Shown: piece after piece, positions 1 through 8,627 of the stretch
How the letters are laid out: each line of letters begins with the position of its first letter
Numbering within the stretch: position 1 is the stretch's first letter
Origin: Lachnospiraceae bacterium
GTDB lineage: Bacteria > Bacillota > Clostridia > Lachnospirales > Lachnospiraceae
NCBI GenBank assembly: GCA_017539565.1
Contig: JAFYCS010000046.1
Span: 1-35,661 of the forward strand
DNA length: 35,661 bases
Direction of reading: 5' to 3'
Program-made: the position numbers and the translations under genes
Notes under the pieces: generated by a model
Told to the model about the DNA's origin: nothing
The model's database searches: none
Seen by the model: only the letters and a program-made list of their open reading frames with translations

Positions 1-476
1 ACCTTAACGATGAAATCGAAATCGTTGGTATTAAGGAAGAGACAAGAAAGTCAGTTGTAACCGGTATCGAGATGTTCAGAAAGCAGCTTGACGAGGCTAT
101 GGCTGGTGATAACATCGGTGCACTGCTTCGTGGTGTTAACCGTACCGATATCGAGCGTGGACAGGTTCTTTCCAAACCCGGCAGTGTTAAGTGCCACAAG
201 AAATTCACTGCACAGGTTTACGTACTGACCAAAGATGAAGGTGGACGTCATACTCCTTTCTTCAACAACTATCGTCCTCAGTTCTACTTCCGTACAACCG
301 ATATCACAGGCGTTTGCAACCTGCCTGAGGGTACCGAGATGTGCATGCCCGGCGATAACGTAGAGATGACCATCGAGCTCATCCACCCCATCGCTATGGA
401 GCAGGGTCTTACATTCGCTATCCGCGAAGGTGGCCATACCGTAGGTTCAGGACGTGTTGCTACCATCATCGAGTAA
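1..476 (+). CDS. tuf: Elongation factor Tu, C-terminal part (5' end outside window)
   Basis: EF-Tu carries aminoacyl-tRNA to the ribosome as a GTP complex. Only about the last 158 residues are present; the reading frame is open from base 3 and starts before the window. The visible part covers domains 2 and 3, with the typical EF-Tu stretches [38 protein letters not shown] and a C-terminus ending [10 protein letters not shown]. Codon use is strongly biased (ATC, GGT, CGT), as in a highly expressed gene. A strong intrinsic terminator follows 46 bases after the stop. The GTPase domain cannot be inspected. Identity is very secure; whether this is the only tuf copy cannot be told. Confidence 0.98.
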   Translation, partial: LNDEIEIVGIKEETRKSVVTGIEMFRKQLDEAMAGDNIGALLRGVNRTDIERGQVLSKPGSVKCHKKFTAQVYVLTKDEGGRHTPFFNNYRPQFYFRTTDITGVCNLPEGTEMCMPGDNVEMTIELIHPIAMEQGLTFAIREGGHTVGSGRVATIIE

Positions 477-522
477 TCGATAAACAAGCAATGATCTAAG
501 CGCCTGATAAGGCGAACATTAA

Positions 523-556
523 AGGGACTGCAAGAATACTTGCGGTCCCTTTTTTA
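523..556 (+). terminator. Intrinsic terminator after tuf
   Basis: A 12-base-pair stem (AGGGACTGCAAG paired with CTTGCGGTCCCT, one G-U pair) closes a 4-base AATA loop and is followed directly by six T. It would end the EF-Tu transcript and separate it from the chemoreceptor gene. Confidence 0.95.
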
Positions 557-632
557 TCTCTGCACTATGGTAAGCAGCAGGTAACATTCTGTAAAAAGTG
601 CATAATAAATCTGCCAAATATACGTGTAAAAC

Positions 633-661
633 TTGACGCTTTCAACAATAAAAAGTAAAAT
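633..661 (+). promoter_or_regulatory. Sigma-A-type promoter for the chemoreceptor gene
   Basis: TTGACG at 633-638, a 17-base spacer and TAAAAT at 656-661 fit a housekeeping promoter. Transcription would start near 668, which excludes the upstream TTG at 633 as a start codon. No flagellar-sigma (TAAA...CCGATAA) pattern is visible. Confidence 0.75.
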
Positions 662-701
662 AGTAACAGTATTCAGACTACACGCATCGAAAGGAGTCGA
701 T

Positions 702-2219
702 ATGGCAGAATTTAATAGGAATGAAGACGAGAAAAGATTAACGGAACTGGCGGCTATGTCGGAGACGGCGGTAGCAAACAGGCTGGCAGTTATCACGCTT
801 ACGGTGATCTGCAGTATCATTTCACTGGCATATGTGCTTGAAGTGGTAAAGGGCGCCAGGACTTTAGGCTATGTTGCACTTACTGTAGTGCTGGCAATGC
901 TGCCTGTGATCATATGCTGGGTATTATATAACGGTGATAAAAAGAGTGAGACAATAAAGTATGTCGTGGCTGTGGGATACAGCATACTTTTTGCTTTTGT
1001 GCTGTTCACGGCACAGAACGACCTGGTATTCACCTACATCATTCCGATGCTGATAATCATCACTCTGTATAATAATAAGTCACTTACGAGCTGCATGGGT
1101 GTGGCTGCCAGTATCATGATAGTGATCGCGGCTGCCATCAATCTGATGAATGCAGAGGATGCAAAAGCCATTACCGCTACAGTAGAGATACAGATACTGC
1201 TTTCGATATTGATAGTAGCATATCTTATAGTGGTTTCGAGTGGTAATGCGCGTTTTGGGGAAATACGTATGGCAAGACTTTCTCTTGAGCAGCACAAAGC
1301 ACAGGAGATGACAACACGTATACTGGATGTATCCGGAAACATGACTGTAACAGTGGAGAAGGTTGCCGTACATATGGAGGAACTTAGGGAGTCGGTAGAA
1401 AGGACCGTGGCCTCCATGCAGGAGGTAAGCAGCGGCACGTCAGAGTCAGCACAGGCTGTACAGAGACAGCTTCTTAAGACCGAAGAGATACAGAAGCATG
1501 TATCGGATGTTGAAGATGCTGCAAAGGTTATAAATGATAATGTACATACAACCGACGCGGCTGTAGCGGACGGACGTGAACGCATTAAGGAAATGAACAC
1601 CTATACCGCGCAGGTAGATAAGGCAGGTAAGGAAGTGGCAGCCGTACTTGAAGTATTCAAGGAAACCACTTCCAAGATGAATACCATCACCGATCTGATC
1701 ACAAACGTTGCTTCGGAAACATCACTGCTGGCGTTGAATGCATCCATAGAGGCAGCCAGGGCAGGTGATGCGGGCAGGGGCTTCGCGGTAGTTGCAAGCG
1801 AGATATCAGGTCTGGCAAAACAGACTACAGAAGCTACAGAGAACATCGTTAAGATGATAGAGAATATCACGGGCCAGGTGGACACCATGGTGGGCACCAT
1901 CGACAGACTGATAAGCACGGGTGCGGAAGAGAGCCGCTGTGCAGAGGAGACGGCCAAGAGCTTTAATACTATAGCTGAGAACGTGGCAGTAATTAATACA
2001 CACTCCGGACAGCTTGGTAAGGTGGTAGCGGATCTGGCCAAGGCAAACAAGGAGATAGTCGACAGCATACAGACTATCTCTGCTATTACGGAAGAAGTTA
2101 CCGCACACGCTTCCGAGACCATGAGCGTCAGCGAACAGAACAGCTCGATAGTGGCAGATATAAACAGTATGGTGGATGATCTGAGCGCCGATGCAAAGAA
2201 GCTTAAAGCTGAAGGATAA
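702..2219 (+). CDS. Methyl-accepting chemotaxis protein with a multi-span membrane N-terminus
   Basis: This is a chemoreceptor that would signal to a CheA/CheW array. The 505-residue protein starts at ATG 702, where AAGGAG sits 5 bases upstream. Residues about 27-180 hold some six hydrophobic helices with short loops, so there is no large external ligand-binding domain and no clear HAMP domain. Residues about 190-505 form the long coiled-coil signalling domain. The highly conserved hairpin tip lies at 338-372 ([20 protein letters not shown] at 341-360, then FAVVASEI). The C-terminus ends KKLKAEG and lacks a CheR/CheB-tethering pentapeptide. It probably senses a membrane or cytoplasmic cue; the ligand is unknown. 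No che or flagellar genes are nearby. Confidence 0.92.
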   Translation: MAEFNRNEDEKRLTELAAMSETAVANRLAVITLTVICSIISLAYVLEVVKGARTLGYVALTVVLAMLPVIICWVLYNGDKKSETIKYVVAVGYSILFAFVLFTAQNDLVFTYIIPMLIIITLYNNKSLTSCMGVAASIMIVIAAAINLMNAEDAKAITATVEIQILLSILIVAYLIVVSSGNARFGEIRMARLSLEQHKAQEMTTRILDVSGNMTVTVEKVAVHMEELRESVERTVASMQEVSSGTSESAQAVQRQLLKTEEIQKHVSDVEDAAKVINDNVHTTDAAVADGRERIKEMNTYTAQVDKAGKEVAAVLEVFKETTSKMNTITDLITNVASETSLLALNASIEAARAGDAGRGFAVVASEISGLAKQTTEATENIVKMIENITGQVDTMVGTIDRLISTGAEESRCAEETAKSFNTIAENVAVINTHSGQLGKVVADLAKANKEIVDSIQTISAITEEVTAHASETMSVSEQNSSIVADINSMVDDLSADAKKLKAEG

Positions 2220-2243
2220 TAGATCTTTATAACAGAGGTTTTT

Positions 2244-2990
2244 ATGGATAAAACACGTGAGATACTGATGCAGCTTAAGAGCGGGGATATCAGCATTGAA
2301 GCGGCAGAAAGCTATTTTAAGCGTGCACCTTTTGAAGAGATGGATTATGCCAAGCTGGATCTGCACCGTGGTGTGCGCAGCGGTTTCCCTGAAGTCATAT
2401 TCTGTCAGGGAAAGGCTGATGAGCATCTTTTAAGATTATATGAAAAGCTGGTGGAAGCAGACGGCTGCGCCCTGGGAACGAGGGCCAGTGAACATCAGTA
2501 TGAGCTGATAAAGTCTGCGATAGAAGATGTGCAGTATGATCCCATATCGCGTATATTAAAAGTTGCACGCGTGCAGAAAGAAAAGGCCGGCCGCATAGCA
2601 GTATGCTGCGCCGGTACTGCTGATGTGCCCGTTGCGGAAGAGGCGGCACAGACAGCGGAATACTTCGGGACTAATGTTGAACGCGTATATGACGTGGGTG
2701 TGAGCGGGCTGCACAGGCTGTTATCCAAAGTTGAACTTTTACAGAGCGTTAATTGTGTGATCGCCATAGCGGGAATGGAAGGGGCACTGGCTTCTGTTAT
2801 AGGCGGGCTGGTATCGGTACCTGTAATCGCAGTACCTACATCGGTAGGCTACGGTGCCAGCTTTGGCGGACTGTCGGCACTTCTTACCATGATCAATTCC
2901 TGCGCTAACGGCATAGCGGTCGTAAACATCGATAACGGCTACGGCGCAGGCTACATGGCTACGCAGATAAACAGGCTTGCCGTATCATAG
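2244..2990 (+). CDS. larB: LarB-like nickel-pincer cofactor biosynthesis protein
   Basis: LarB carboxylates and hydrolyses nicotinic acid adenine dinucleotide, the first step towards the nickel-pincer nucleotide used by lactate racemase and related enzymes. The 248-residue protein matches the family in layout: a variable N-terminal part with the conserved LDLHRGVRSGFPEVIFCQGK segment (residues about 39-58), then a PurE-like C-terminal domain with CCAGTADVPVAEEAAQTAEY, GVSGLHRLLS, AIAGMEGALASVIGGL and PTSVGYGASFGGLSALLTM. It lies 24 bases after the chemoreceptor gene behind an AGAGG ribosome site. No larA, larC or larE lies in the window, so the partner enzymes must be elsewhere or absent. Family assignment is secure; in vivo role is inferred. 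Confidence 0.9.
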   Translation: MDKTREILMQLKSGDISIEAAESYFKRAPFEEMDYAKLDLHRGVRSGFPEVIFCQGKADEHLLRLYEKLVEADGCALGTRASEHQYELIKSAIEDVQYDPISRILKVARVQKEKAGRIAVCCAGTADVPVAEEAAQTAEYFGTNVERVYDVGVSGLHRLLSKVELLQSVNCVIAIAGMEGALASVIGGLVSVPVIAVPTSVGYGASFGGLSALLTMINSCANGIAVVNIDNGYGAGYMATQINRLAVS

Positions 2991-2999
2991 GAAAACAAT

Positions 3000-3224
3000 A
3001 TGGGAATCTTTACAAAGAAAAAGATCAGTAAACGCCTGGAATACAATAAGGAAAAGGAGCGGCCCGTCGTGCGCTGCAGCATCTGCAACGGTGAGCGGGT
3101 GGCAGGCTTTATGGAGTACGGAACGAAGAATTTCCGGGAAGTGGCGTTTATCAGGGATAACACGGAGCTTGAGGATTTTAAGGAAAGCTGCGGTGTGGAA
3201 GGCGAGATCGAGAAGGTATATTAA
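3000..3224 (+). CDS. Small conserved-looking protein with a CxxC motif
   Basis: This 74-residue protein starts 9 bases after the larB stop, so it is probably co-transcribed. The N-terminus is very basic (MGIFTKKKISKRLEYNKEKE). CSIC at residues 26-29 followed by NGERVAGF could be a half zinc knuckle or redox pair; a third cysteine is at 64. The second half is acidic and ends EIEKVY. No signal peptide or membrane segment is seen. Short proteins of this type occur in other Lachnospiraceae under unreliable enzyme names, but at this size no dehydrogenase activity is plausible. A longer overlapping frame on the same strand lacks such features and was not chosen. Function unknown. Confidence 0.7.
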   Translation: MGIFTKKKISKRLEYNKEKERPVVRCSICNGERVAGFMEYGTKNFREVAFIRDNTELEDFKESCGVEGEIEKVY

Positions 3225-3251
3225 GGTTTATTAAAGTTAATGTCTATGTAC

Positions 3252-3298
3252 TTAATCATGTTTTTATGATAAAATATGATAGCGCAGTTTATGCGCTG
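3252..3298 (+). promoter_or_regulatory. Probable promoter plus small leader hairpin before the GH5 gene
   Basis: TATGAT at 3275-3280 (with an overlapping TATGAT at 3265-3270) is a plausible -10. TTAATC at 3252-3257 is a poor -35 at 17-base spacing. Directly downstream AGCGCA (3281-3286) and TGCGCT (3292-3297) form a 6-base-pair inverted repeat at the predicted transcript start. It could be an operator or a 5'-stabilising hairpin. Confidence 0.45.
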
Positions 3299-3323
3299 CT
3301 GAATAAAAACGGAGGTATCTTTA

Positions 3324-4352
3324 ATGAAGCAGTTTAAGGGTTATATGCACGGTGTCAATCTTGGGGGATGGCTTTCACAGTGCGTGCATACAAAAGAGCA
3401 TTACGACAGTTTTATAAATGAACTTGATATCCGCAAGATAAAGAGCTGGGGCATGGATCACGTCCGTGTGCCCGTAGACTATGATCTGGTTGAAGATGAA
3501 AACGGCAATTACAAGGAAGAGGGTTTCGGCTACCTTGACAAGGTTATAGACTGGTGTGAGAAGAGCGGGCTCAATATGATCCTGGATCTTCACAAGACCT
3601 TTGGTTTCTCTTTTGATGAGGGCGAAAATGAGAGCGGTTTCTTTGATAACGAAGATTATCAGGAACGCTTCTACCGCCTGTGGGAAGAGTTTGCCCACCG
3701 TTACGGGACCTTTAAGGAGCGCCTGGCATTTGAACTCTTAAACGAGGTGACTGCAAAGGAATTCATGCCGGCCTGGAACAGGATCGCACGTACCTGCATA
3801 GAACGCATAAGAAAGATCTGCCCGGAGATAAAGATACTGGTAGGCGGATATTACAATAACAGCATTGAGGGCTTAAAGGGACTGGAAGATCCCTATGATG
3901 ATAATATAGTATATAATTTCCATTGCTATGAGCCCCTTATCTATACACATCAGGGCGCACCCTGGATATCCAGTATGGATACTTCCTTCAGGATGAGCGT
4001 GGGCTGCACCTACGGAGAATATGCAAAGTTCTCTTCCGAGCAGCTTAAGGGCTTTACCGTGGACCTGTCTTCCTATCAGCAGGATAAGCCCCTTGGTGTT
4101 GAATACTTCGAGAAGCTTATGGATGAAGCTGTACGTATAGCAGATGAGAAGAATGTGGCTCTTTACTGCGGCGAGTTCGGTGTTATAGACCGCGCGGCTC
4201 CCGAAGATGCACTTAAATGGTTTGAACTTATCTGCAGCTGCTTTGATAAACATTCGATAGGCAGGGCTGCATGGAGCTATAAGAAGATGGACTTCGGAAT
4301 TTCCGACGAGCGTATGGACGGAGTGCGTGATGAGCTTTTAAAGCTTTTATGA
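3324..4352 (+). CDS. GH5 endo-beta-glucanase (CelC-like), intracellular
   Basis: This glycoside hydrolase family 5 enzyme would cleave beta-1,4-glucans or oligosaccharides with retention. The 342-residue protein is one (beta/alpha)8 domain resembling Clostridium thermocellum CelC throughout: GVNLGGWLSQ (10-19), DHVRVPVDYD (45-54), LDLHKTFGFS (88-97), acid/base Glu141 in LLNEV, YNFHCYEPLIYTHQ (197-210), nucleophile Glu284 in CGEFGV and WSYKKMDFGI near the end. No signal peptide, carbohydrate-binding module or dockerin is present, so it should act in the cytoplasm on imported oligomers, as CelC is also leaderless. GGAGG lies 8 bases before the ATG. A GGDEF/EAL gene follows after 27 bases. The exact substrate is uncertain. 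Confidence 0.93.
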   Translation: MKQFKGYMHGVNLGGWLSQCVHTKEHYDSFINELDIRKIKSWGMDHVRVPVDYDLVEDENGNYKEEGFGYLDKVIDWCEKSGLNMILDLHKTFGFSFDEGENESGFFDNEDYQERFYRLWEEFAHRYGTFKERLAFELLNEVTAKEFMPAWNRIARTCIERIRKICPEIKILVGGYYNNSIEGLKGLEDPYDDNIVYNFHCYEPLIYTHQGAPWISSMDTSFRMSVGCTYGEYAKFSSEQLKGFTVDLSSYQQDKPLGVEYFEKLMDEAVRIADEKNVALYCGEFGVIDRAAPEDALKWFELICSCFDKHSIGRAAWSYKKMDFGISDERMDGVRDELLKLL

Positions 4353-4379
4353 GAAGCGCAGACACCTGGAGTATTTTAA

Positions 4380-7058
4380 ATGGATGACCAGTTTCAAAAG
4401 GATTTGAAAAACGATATAGATGAAGCCGAGCAAAACGACCGTTTGAAGAATGAAGGGTATGACCCCCTGACCGGGCTGCCCTCCATGAACATGTTTTTCG
4501 AGCTGGCTTATCAGCGCAGGGACAGGCTTATAAAGGAAGGTAAAGAACCTGCTCTTGTTTTCTTTGACTGCAACGGGATGAAGGACTTCAACATGAAGTA
4601 CGGATTCGCCGAAGGTGATAAGCTCATCATCGAGATGTCAAAGATAATCATTGCACATTTCGGCAAAATGTCCAGCAGCCGTTTCGGCGGTGACCGTTTC
4701 GCTGTGGTCACAAATGAAGGCGGGCTTGAGGAAGAGCTTAAGGCCATATTTGAAGAATGCAGACATATGAACGGAGGCAGGACACTTCCGGTACGTGTGG
4801 GAATATATCCTCACCGTATAGAGGATGTCAGCTCCGGTGTTGCCTGCGACAGAGCCAAGATAGCCTGTGATATCAACAGGGACAGTGCTGTTTCCTGCTA
4901 TGAGTATTTCAGCGAAGATCTGCTCAAGGAATCCGAGAAGCGCAGATATATCATAGATAATTTTGAAAAGGCTATGGAAGAGGGCTGGATACAGGCGTAT
5001 TTTCAGCCTATTGTCCGCAGCACAAACGGCCGGGTAAGCGATGAGGAGGCTCTGGCACGCTGGATCGATCCGGTAAGGGGCTTCATGTCTCCGGCGGATT
5101 TTATACCTGTTTTGGAAGAGACAAGGCTTATCTATAAGCTTGATCTTTATATTGCAAAGAAGATAATCGAAAAGAAAAAGATCCAGGAAAAAGCGGGCAT
5201 ATACGTTGTGCCCTGTTCCGTCAATATATCCAGATCGGATTTTGAAGCCTGCGATATAGTAGAAGAGATCAGAAAGCTTTGTGATGATACAAAGATGGAT
5301 CCTGCTATCCTCACCATAGAGATAACGGAGAGCGTTCTGACGTCTGATTTTGATTATATGAAAAAGCAGGTGGAGCGTTTCCAGGCTCTTGGCTTTAAGG
5401 TATGGATGGATGATTACGGCAGCGGCTATTCATCCCCCATCACGCTGCAGAAGATCCGTTTTGACACCATCAAGCTGGATATGGGCTTCCTGGAGCATTT
5501 TAATGAAGGCGATGACAGTAAGATAATCTTAAGCTCCCTGCTCAAGATGGCAGCGGGCCTGGGTGTTGACACTGTAGTGGAAGGTGTTGAGACTGAAGCA
5601 GAGGCGGAGTTTCTTAAAGAAGTGGGTTGTACCAAGCTGCAGGGGTATCATTACTGTAAGCCGATACCTTTAAACGAGGTGCTGGGACGTTATGAATCGG
5701 GAACCCAGATAGGTTTTGAGAATCCCGATGAGACAGGATATTATTCGGCAATAGGAAAAGTCAATCTCTATGAGCTCACCCTCTCTGCAGACGGTACGGG
5801 GCTTAAGGATTATTTTGATACCATGCCCATGGCTATAGTGGAGCTGGGGAAAAATATGGTTTCTATAGTACGCTGCAACAGGTCTTTCAACCGGTTCTTT
5901 GAGGAAAACATCTCCGCGCAAACAAAGACCAGAATGGCAGGAACCGGTGGTATAGATGATGCATTCTTTGATGAGATGAGACAATGCGCCGAGACCGGAA
6001 AGCAGCGGATACTGGATATGCACTTAAAGAAGGACAGGAAGGTAAATCTGCTGATCCGTCGTATAGCGGTAAACCCTGTGAGCGGTGCCGGATCCGTAGT
6101 TGTTGTGATACTGGGTATATCAGAGGATGTCCTGGCGGAAGAAATGGAAAGGCTGAATGCTGAACGTACCATCTATTCGCGCCTGGCGGCACTTTCCGGT
6201 AATTATCTGGTATTCTATACTGTGGATCCCGACACGGGAAGCTATATGATATATAATATCACCAATGAGTTTGCAAAACTGGGATCTGCCAATATAGGGA
6301 AAGATATATTTAAAGATGCCATAAAGGAAGCGAAGAGAGTCATCTATAAAGAGGATCTGGATATGTTCACAAGATCCTTTACCAAGGCCAAGGTAATGAA
6401 GCAGATCGAAAAGAACGGTCTCTATTCCCTGACCTACCGTTTGAACATCAACGATGAGATAAAATATGTCTGCTTAAGGGCGGCAATAGTGCATGAGAAC
6501 GGAAGACCGCTTTTGATAGTAGGTATCAATGATATAGATGAGCGTATCAAGCATGACCAGGAGCAGGCCCTCAGGCTTTCGGCGGCCCGCAGCAAGGTGC
6601 ATCTTGATGAGCTTACGGGTGTTAAGAACAAGCATGCATATATCGATGTTGAGAATGAGATAAACAAACTCATAGAGGAGGGGAATGTAACACCCTTCGC
6701 ATTGGTTATGCTCGATCTTATCGGTCTGCGCACCGTAAATGATGCTATGGGACACAGGGCGGGCGATGATTACCTGAAGCAGGGCTGCAAGATCATCTGC
6801 GATATCTTTAAACACAGTCCCGTATACAGAGTGGGCGGTGACGAATTCGTTGTAATAGCAACAGGCAGGGATTATGACCAGATAGAAGTGCTTATGGATT
6901 CCCTGATGAAGCGCAACAGAGCCAACAAAGCCAAGGGCGGAGTGGTGGTGGCCGGAGGCATGGCACGTTACAGCGAAGATGTGAGTGTGGAAGCTCTTTT
7001 CAAACGTGCTGACAGGGCTATGTATGAGAATAAGGATGAGCTGAGTCAGTTAGACTGA
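4380..7058 (+). CDS. Cytoplasmic c-di-GMP protein: degenerate GGDEF-EAL-PAS-GGDEF
   Basis: This 892-residue protein has no membrane segment. Domain order: a GGDEF domain about 25-180 with the altered motif GGDRF (103-107), hence probably not a cyclase; an EAL phosphodiesterase domain about 190-435; a PAS-like region about 470-730; and a C-terminal GGDEF about 740-890 with an intact GGDEF at 819-823. The EAL residues look complete: EAL 223-225, VNIS 281-284, TIEITES 312-318, MDDYGSGYSS 343-352, IKLD 364-367, VVEGVET 399-405 and LQGYHYCKP 420-428. No RxxD inhibition site precedes either GGDEF motif. It can therefore probably both hydrolyse and make c-di-GMP, with the first GGDEF as regulator. 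GGAG sits 8 bases before the ATG, and it is likely co-transcribed with the GH5 gene. Confidence 0.9.
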   Translation: MDDQFQKDLKNDIDEAEQNDRLKNEGYDPLTGLPSMNMFFELAYQRRDRLIKEGKEPALVFFDCNGMKDFNMKYGFAEGDKLIIEMSKIIIAHFGKMSSSRFGGDRFAVVTNEGGLEEELKAIFEECRHMNGGRTLPVRVGIYPHRIEDVSSGVACDRAKIACDINRDSAVSCYEYFSEDLLKESEKRRYIIDNFEKAMEEGWIQAYFQPIVRSTNGRVSDEEALARWIDPVRGFMSPADFIPVLEETRLIYKLDLYIAKKIIEKKKIQEKAGIYVVPCSVNISRSDFEACDIVEEIRKLCDDTKMDPAILTIEITESVLTSDFDYMKKQVERFQALGFKVWMDDYGSGYSSPITLQKIRFDTIKLDMGFLEHFNEGDDSKIILSSLLKMAAGLGVDTVVEGVETEAEAEFLKEVGCTKLQGYHYCKPIPLNEVLGRYESGTQIGFENPDETGYYSAIGKVNLYELTLSADGTGLKDYFDTMPMAIVELGKNMVSIVRCNRSFNRFFEENISAQTKTRMAGTGGIDDAFFDEMRQCAETGKQRILDMHLKKDRKVNLLIRRIAVNPVSGAGSVVVVILGISEDVLAEEMERLNAERTIYSRLAALSGNYLVFYTVDPDTGSYMIYNITNEFAKLGSANIGKDIFKDAIKEAKRVIYKEDLDMFTRSFTKAKVMKQIEKNGLYSLTYRLNINDEIKYVCLRAAIVHENGRPLLIVGINDIDERIKHDQEQALRLSAARSKVHLDELTGVKNKHAYIDVENEINKLIEEGNVTPFALVMLDLIGLRTVNDAMGHRAGDDYLKQGCKIICDIFKHSPVYRVGGDEFVVIATGRDYDQIEVLMDSLMKRNRANKAKGGVVVAGGMARYSEDVSVEALFKRADRAMYENKDELSQLD

Positions 7059-7078
7059 GCTGTGTGTGTATTTAAGGG

Positions 7079-7150
7079 GCAGGAGTTTTGTATTAGCCGC
7101 TACATTTATAAAAATGTGACGGCTTGTACAAATTTCCTGCTTTTATTTAT
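7079..7150 (+). terminator. Long imperfect stem-loop with T-rich tail
   Basis: Bases 7079-7140 form two 29-base arms around the loop ATAA: 23 Watson-Crick pairs, 3 G-U pairs and 3 isolated mismatches (outer GCAGGA/TCCTGC, middle AGCCG/CGGCT, inner ACATTT/AAATGT). TTTTATTTAT follows. It sits 21 bases after the stop of the GGDEF-EAL gene and probably terminates that transcript. The stem is much longer than a typical terminator, so a small dispersed intergenic repeat is an alternative. Confidence 0.75.
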
Positions 7151-7190
7151 ATATTCTCGGGTTAAAGTGCATAAAAATAGGGTGAATATC

Positions 7191-7220
7191 TTGCATTGAA
7201 TGTGGTATTATTAGTATGTT
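7191..7220 (+). promoter_or_regulatory. Possible promoter of the esterase-GH3-sensor operon
   Basis: TTGCAT at 7191-7196 and TATGTT at 7215-7220 are separated by 18 bases. The match is moderate, and nearby AT-rich sequence offers other -10 choices (TATTAT at 7206-7211). The 7059-7277 gap otherwise holds only the long stem-loop; no clear operator or cre site was recognised. Confidence 0.4.
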
Positions 7221-7277
7221 GCGTATTTTGTGACAAATAATGTTGTTAATAACTATACATCAAGGAGGTTACAGGAA

Positions 7278-8627
7278 ATGAAAAGAACTGCAGTTACAGA
7301 ATCCGGTACTGTAAAAGGTTTGCAGGGCAGTGATGCTCGCATCACCGTATACAAGGGTATTCCCTTTGCAGCTCCCCCTGTAGGTGAGAACCGCTGGAGA
7401 GCACCCAAGCCCGTAGAGCCCTGGGAAGGAGAGAGAGAGGCATATACCTTCGGCCCTATCCCCGTACAGGATACTCCGGGACTTGGTGATGATCTGTATT
7501 GCCGTGAGTGGCACGTGGATTGTGACCTGCCCATGAGCGAGGATTGTCTGTATCTTAATATCTGGACACCTGCCAAGAGTCCCGATGAAAAACTGCCTGT
7601 TCTTATATGGTATTTCGGCGGCGGTTTTCAGTGGGGATATACGGCAGAGATGGAATTCGACGGAGAGCGTATAGCGTCCAGAGGCATAGTTGTCGTAGGC
7701 ATATCATACCGTCTGGGTGCTATCGGTTTCATGGCTCATCCCGAACTTACAAAGGAGGAGGGTGTTTCCGGTAACTACGGTTTCCTGGATCAGAAGGCCG
7801 GCCTTGAATGGGTTGTGAGAAACATCGCGGCATTCGGCGGTGATCCCGACCGCATCACCATTTCCGGACAGTCAGCAGGCGGCTGCAGCGTTATGAACCA
7901 GCTTACCTGTGAAGAGAATTTCGATAAGATCAAAGGTGCCGTTATCATGAGCGGTATCATCCGTTTCCCTCAGGCTGAAAGAGATAAAGACCTGTTCTGT
8001 CCCCAGGAGCTTGATAAGGCAGAGAAGAAGGGTGAAGATTTCCTGGCATATCTGGGTGTTTCCAACATAGAAGAAGCAAGAAAGCTCGATGCAATATTTA
8101 TCAGGGATAAGTATGCAAAATACCGTGACGATCACCAGACCATGTTCGTGGGTATCAAGGACGGACGTTTCTGCGTCGGCGATCCCGTAGAGCGTATCAT
8201 AAACGGTGACTGCGCTCCCTGCCCGATCATCACAGGTAACACCAAGGATGAGTTTGTATTCGGCGGAAACAATATGGTGAAGCGTTCCGTAATAGAGACC
8301 CTTGATGCAGCGATGGATAAGGATCCCGACAGGAAGTTCTATTATTACAGCTTTGGTCCCGACATCCCCGGTGATGATAATCCGGGCTGCTTCCATTCCT
8401 GCGATCTGTGGTTCTGGTTCGAGACCCTGCTTAAGTGCCGCAGGGCATATCAGGGCAGACATTTCGATCTGGCAAGACAGATGTGCAACTATATCTCATC
8501 ATTCGTAAAGACCGGCGATCCTAACTGCAATGACAACGACGGCAGTGCACAGACTACCTGGAAGCTTTATACAAAGGCCGGTCATGAAGGCGTTAACTTT
8601 ACAGGCGAAGGGACGGTAGAGATCTGA
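7278..8627 (+). CDS. Type-B carboxylesterase (alpha/beta hydrolase), intracellular
   Basis: This serine esterase of the carboxylesterase type-B (PnbA/COG2272) family has 449 residues. Visible hallmarks are YKGIPFAAPPVGENRW (25-40), SEDCLYLNIWTP (87-98), the oxyanion-hole glycines FGGGF (113-117), nucleophile Ser199 in GQSAGG, an acidic pair Asp324/Glu325 in NTKDE, and His373 in CFHSCD. ATG 7278 is chosen because AAGGAGG lies 9 bases upstream; the in-frame GTG 48 bases earlier has no such site. No signal peptide. The GH3 start codon follows the stop directly. Next to a GH3 enzyme it may remove acetyl, feruloyl or other esters from hemicellulose fragments, but the substrate cannot be read from sequence. 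Confidence 0.9.
   Translation: MKRTAVTESGTVKGLQGSDARITVYKGIPFAAPPVGENRWRAPKPVEPWEGEREAYTFGPIPVQDTPGLGDDLYCREWHVDCDLPMSEDCLYLNIWTPAKSPDEKLPVLIWYFGGGFQWGYTAEMEFDGERIASRGIVVVGISYRLGAIGFMAHPELTKEEGVSGNYGFLDQKAGLEWVVRNIAAFGGDPDRITISGQSAGGCSVMNQLTCEENFDKIKGAVIMSGIIRFPQAERDKDLFCPQELDKAEKKGEDFLAYLGVSNIEEARKLDAIFIRDKYAKYRDDHQTMFVGIKDGRFCVGDPVERIINGDCAPCPIITGNTKDEFVFGGNNMVKRSVIETLDAAMDKDPDRKFYYYSFGPDIPGDDNPGCFHSCDLWFWFETLLKCRRAYQGRHFDLARQMCNYISSFVKTGDPNCNDNDGSAQTTWKLYTKAGHEGVNFTGEGTVEI

Noticed and set aside
633-701. Upstream TTG start for the chemoreceptor
   Set aside because: The TTG is part of the -35 hexamer of the promoter; ATG 702 has a proper ribosome site.
2977-3234. 85-codon + strand frame overlapping the small CxxC gene
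   Set aside because: It overlaps the larB end, has no ribosome site and its translation lacks any motif; the 74-codon frame is better supported.
7059-7277. Possible catabolite-repression (cre) site before the esterase operon
   Set aside because: Segments such as TGTGACGGCTTGTA match the cre consensus too poorly.
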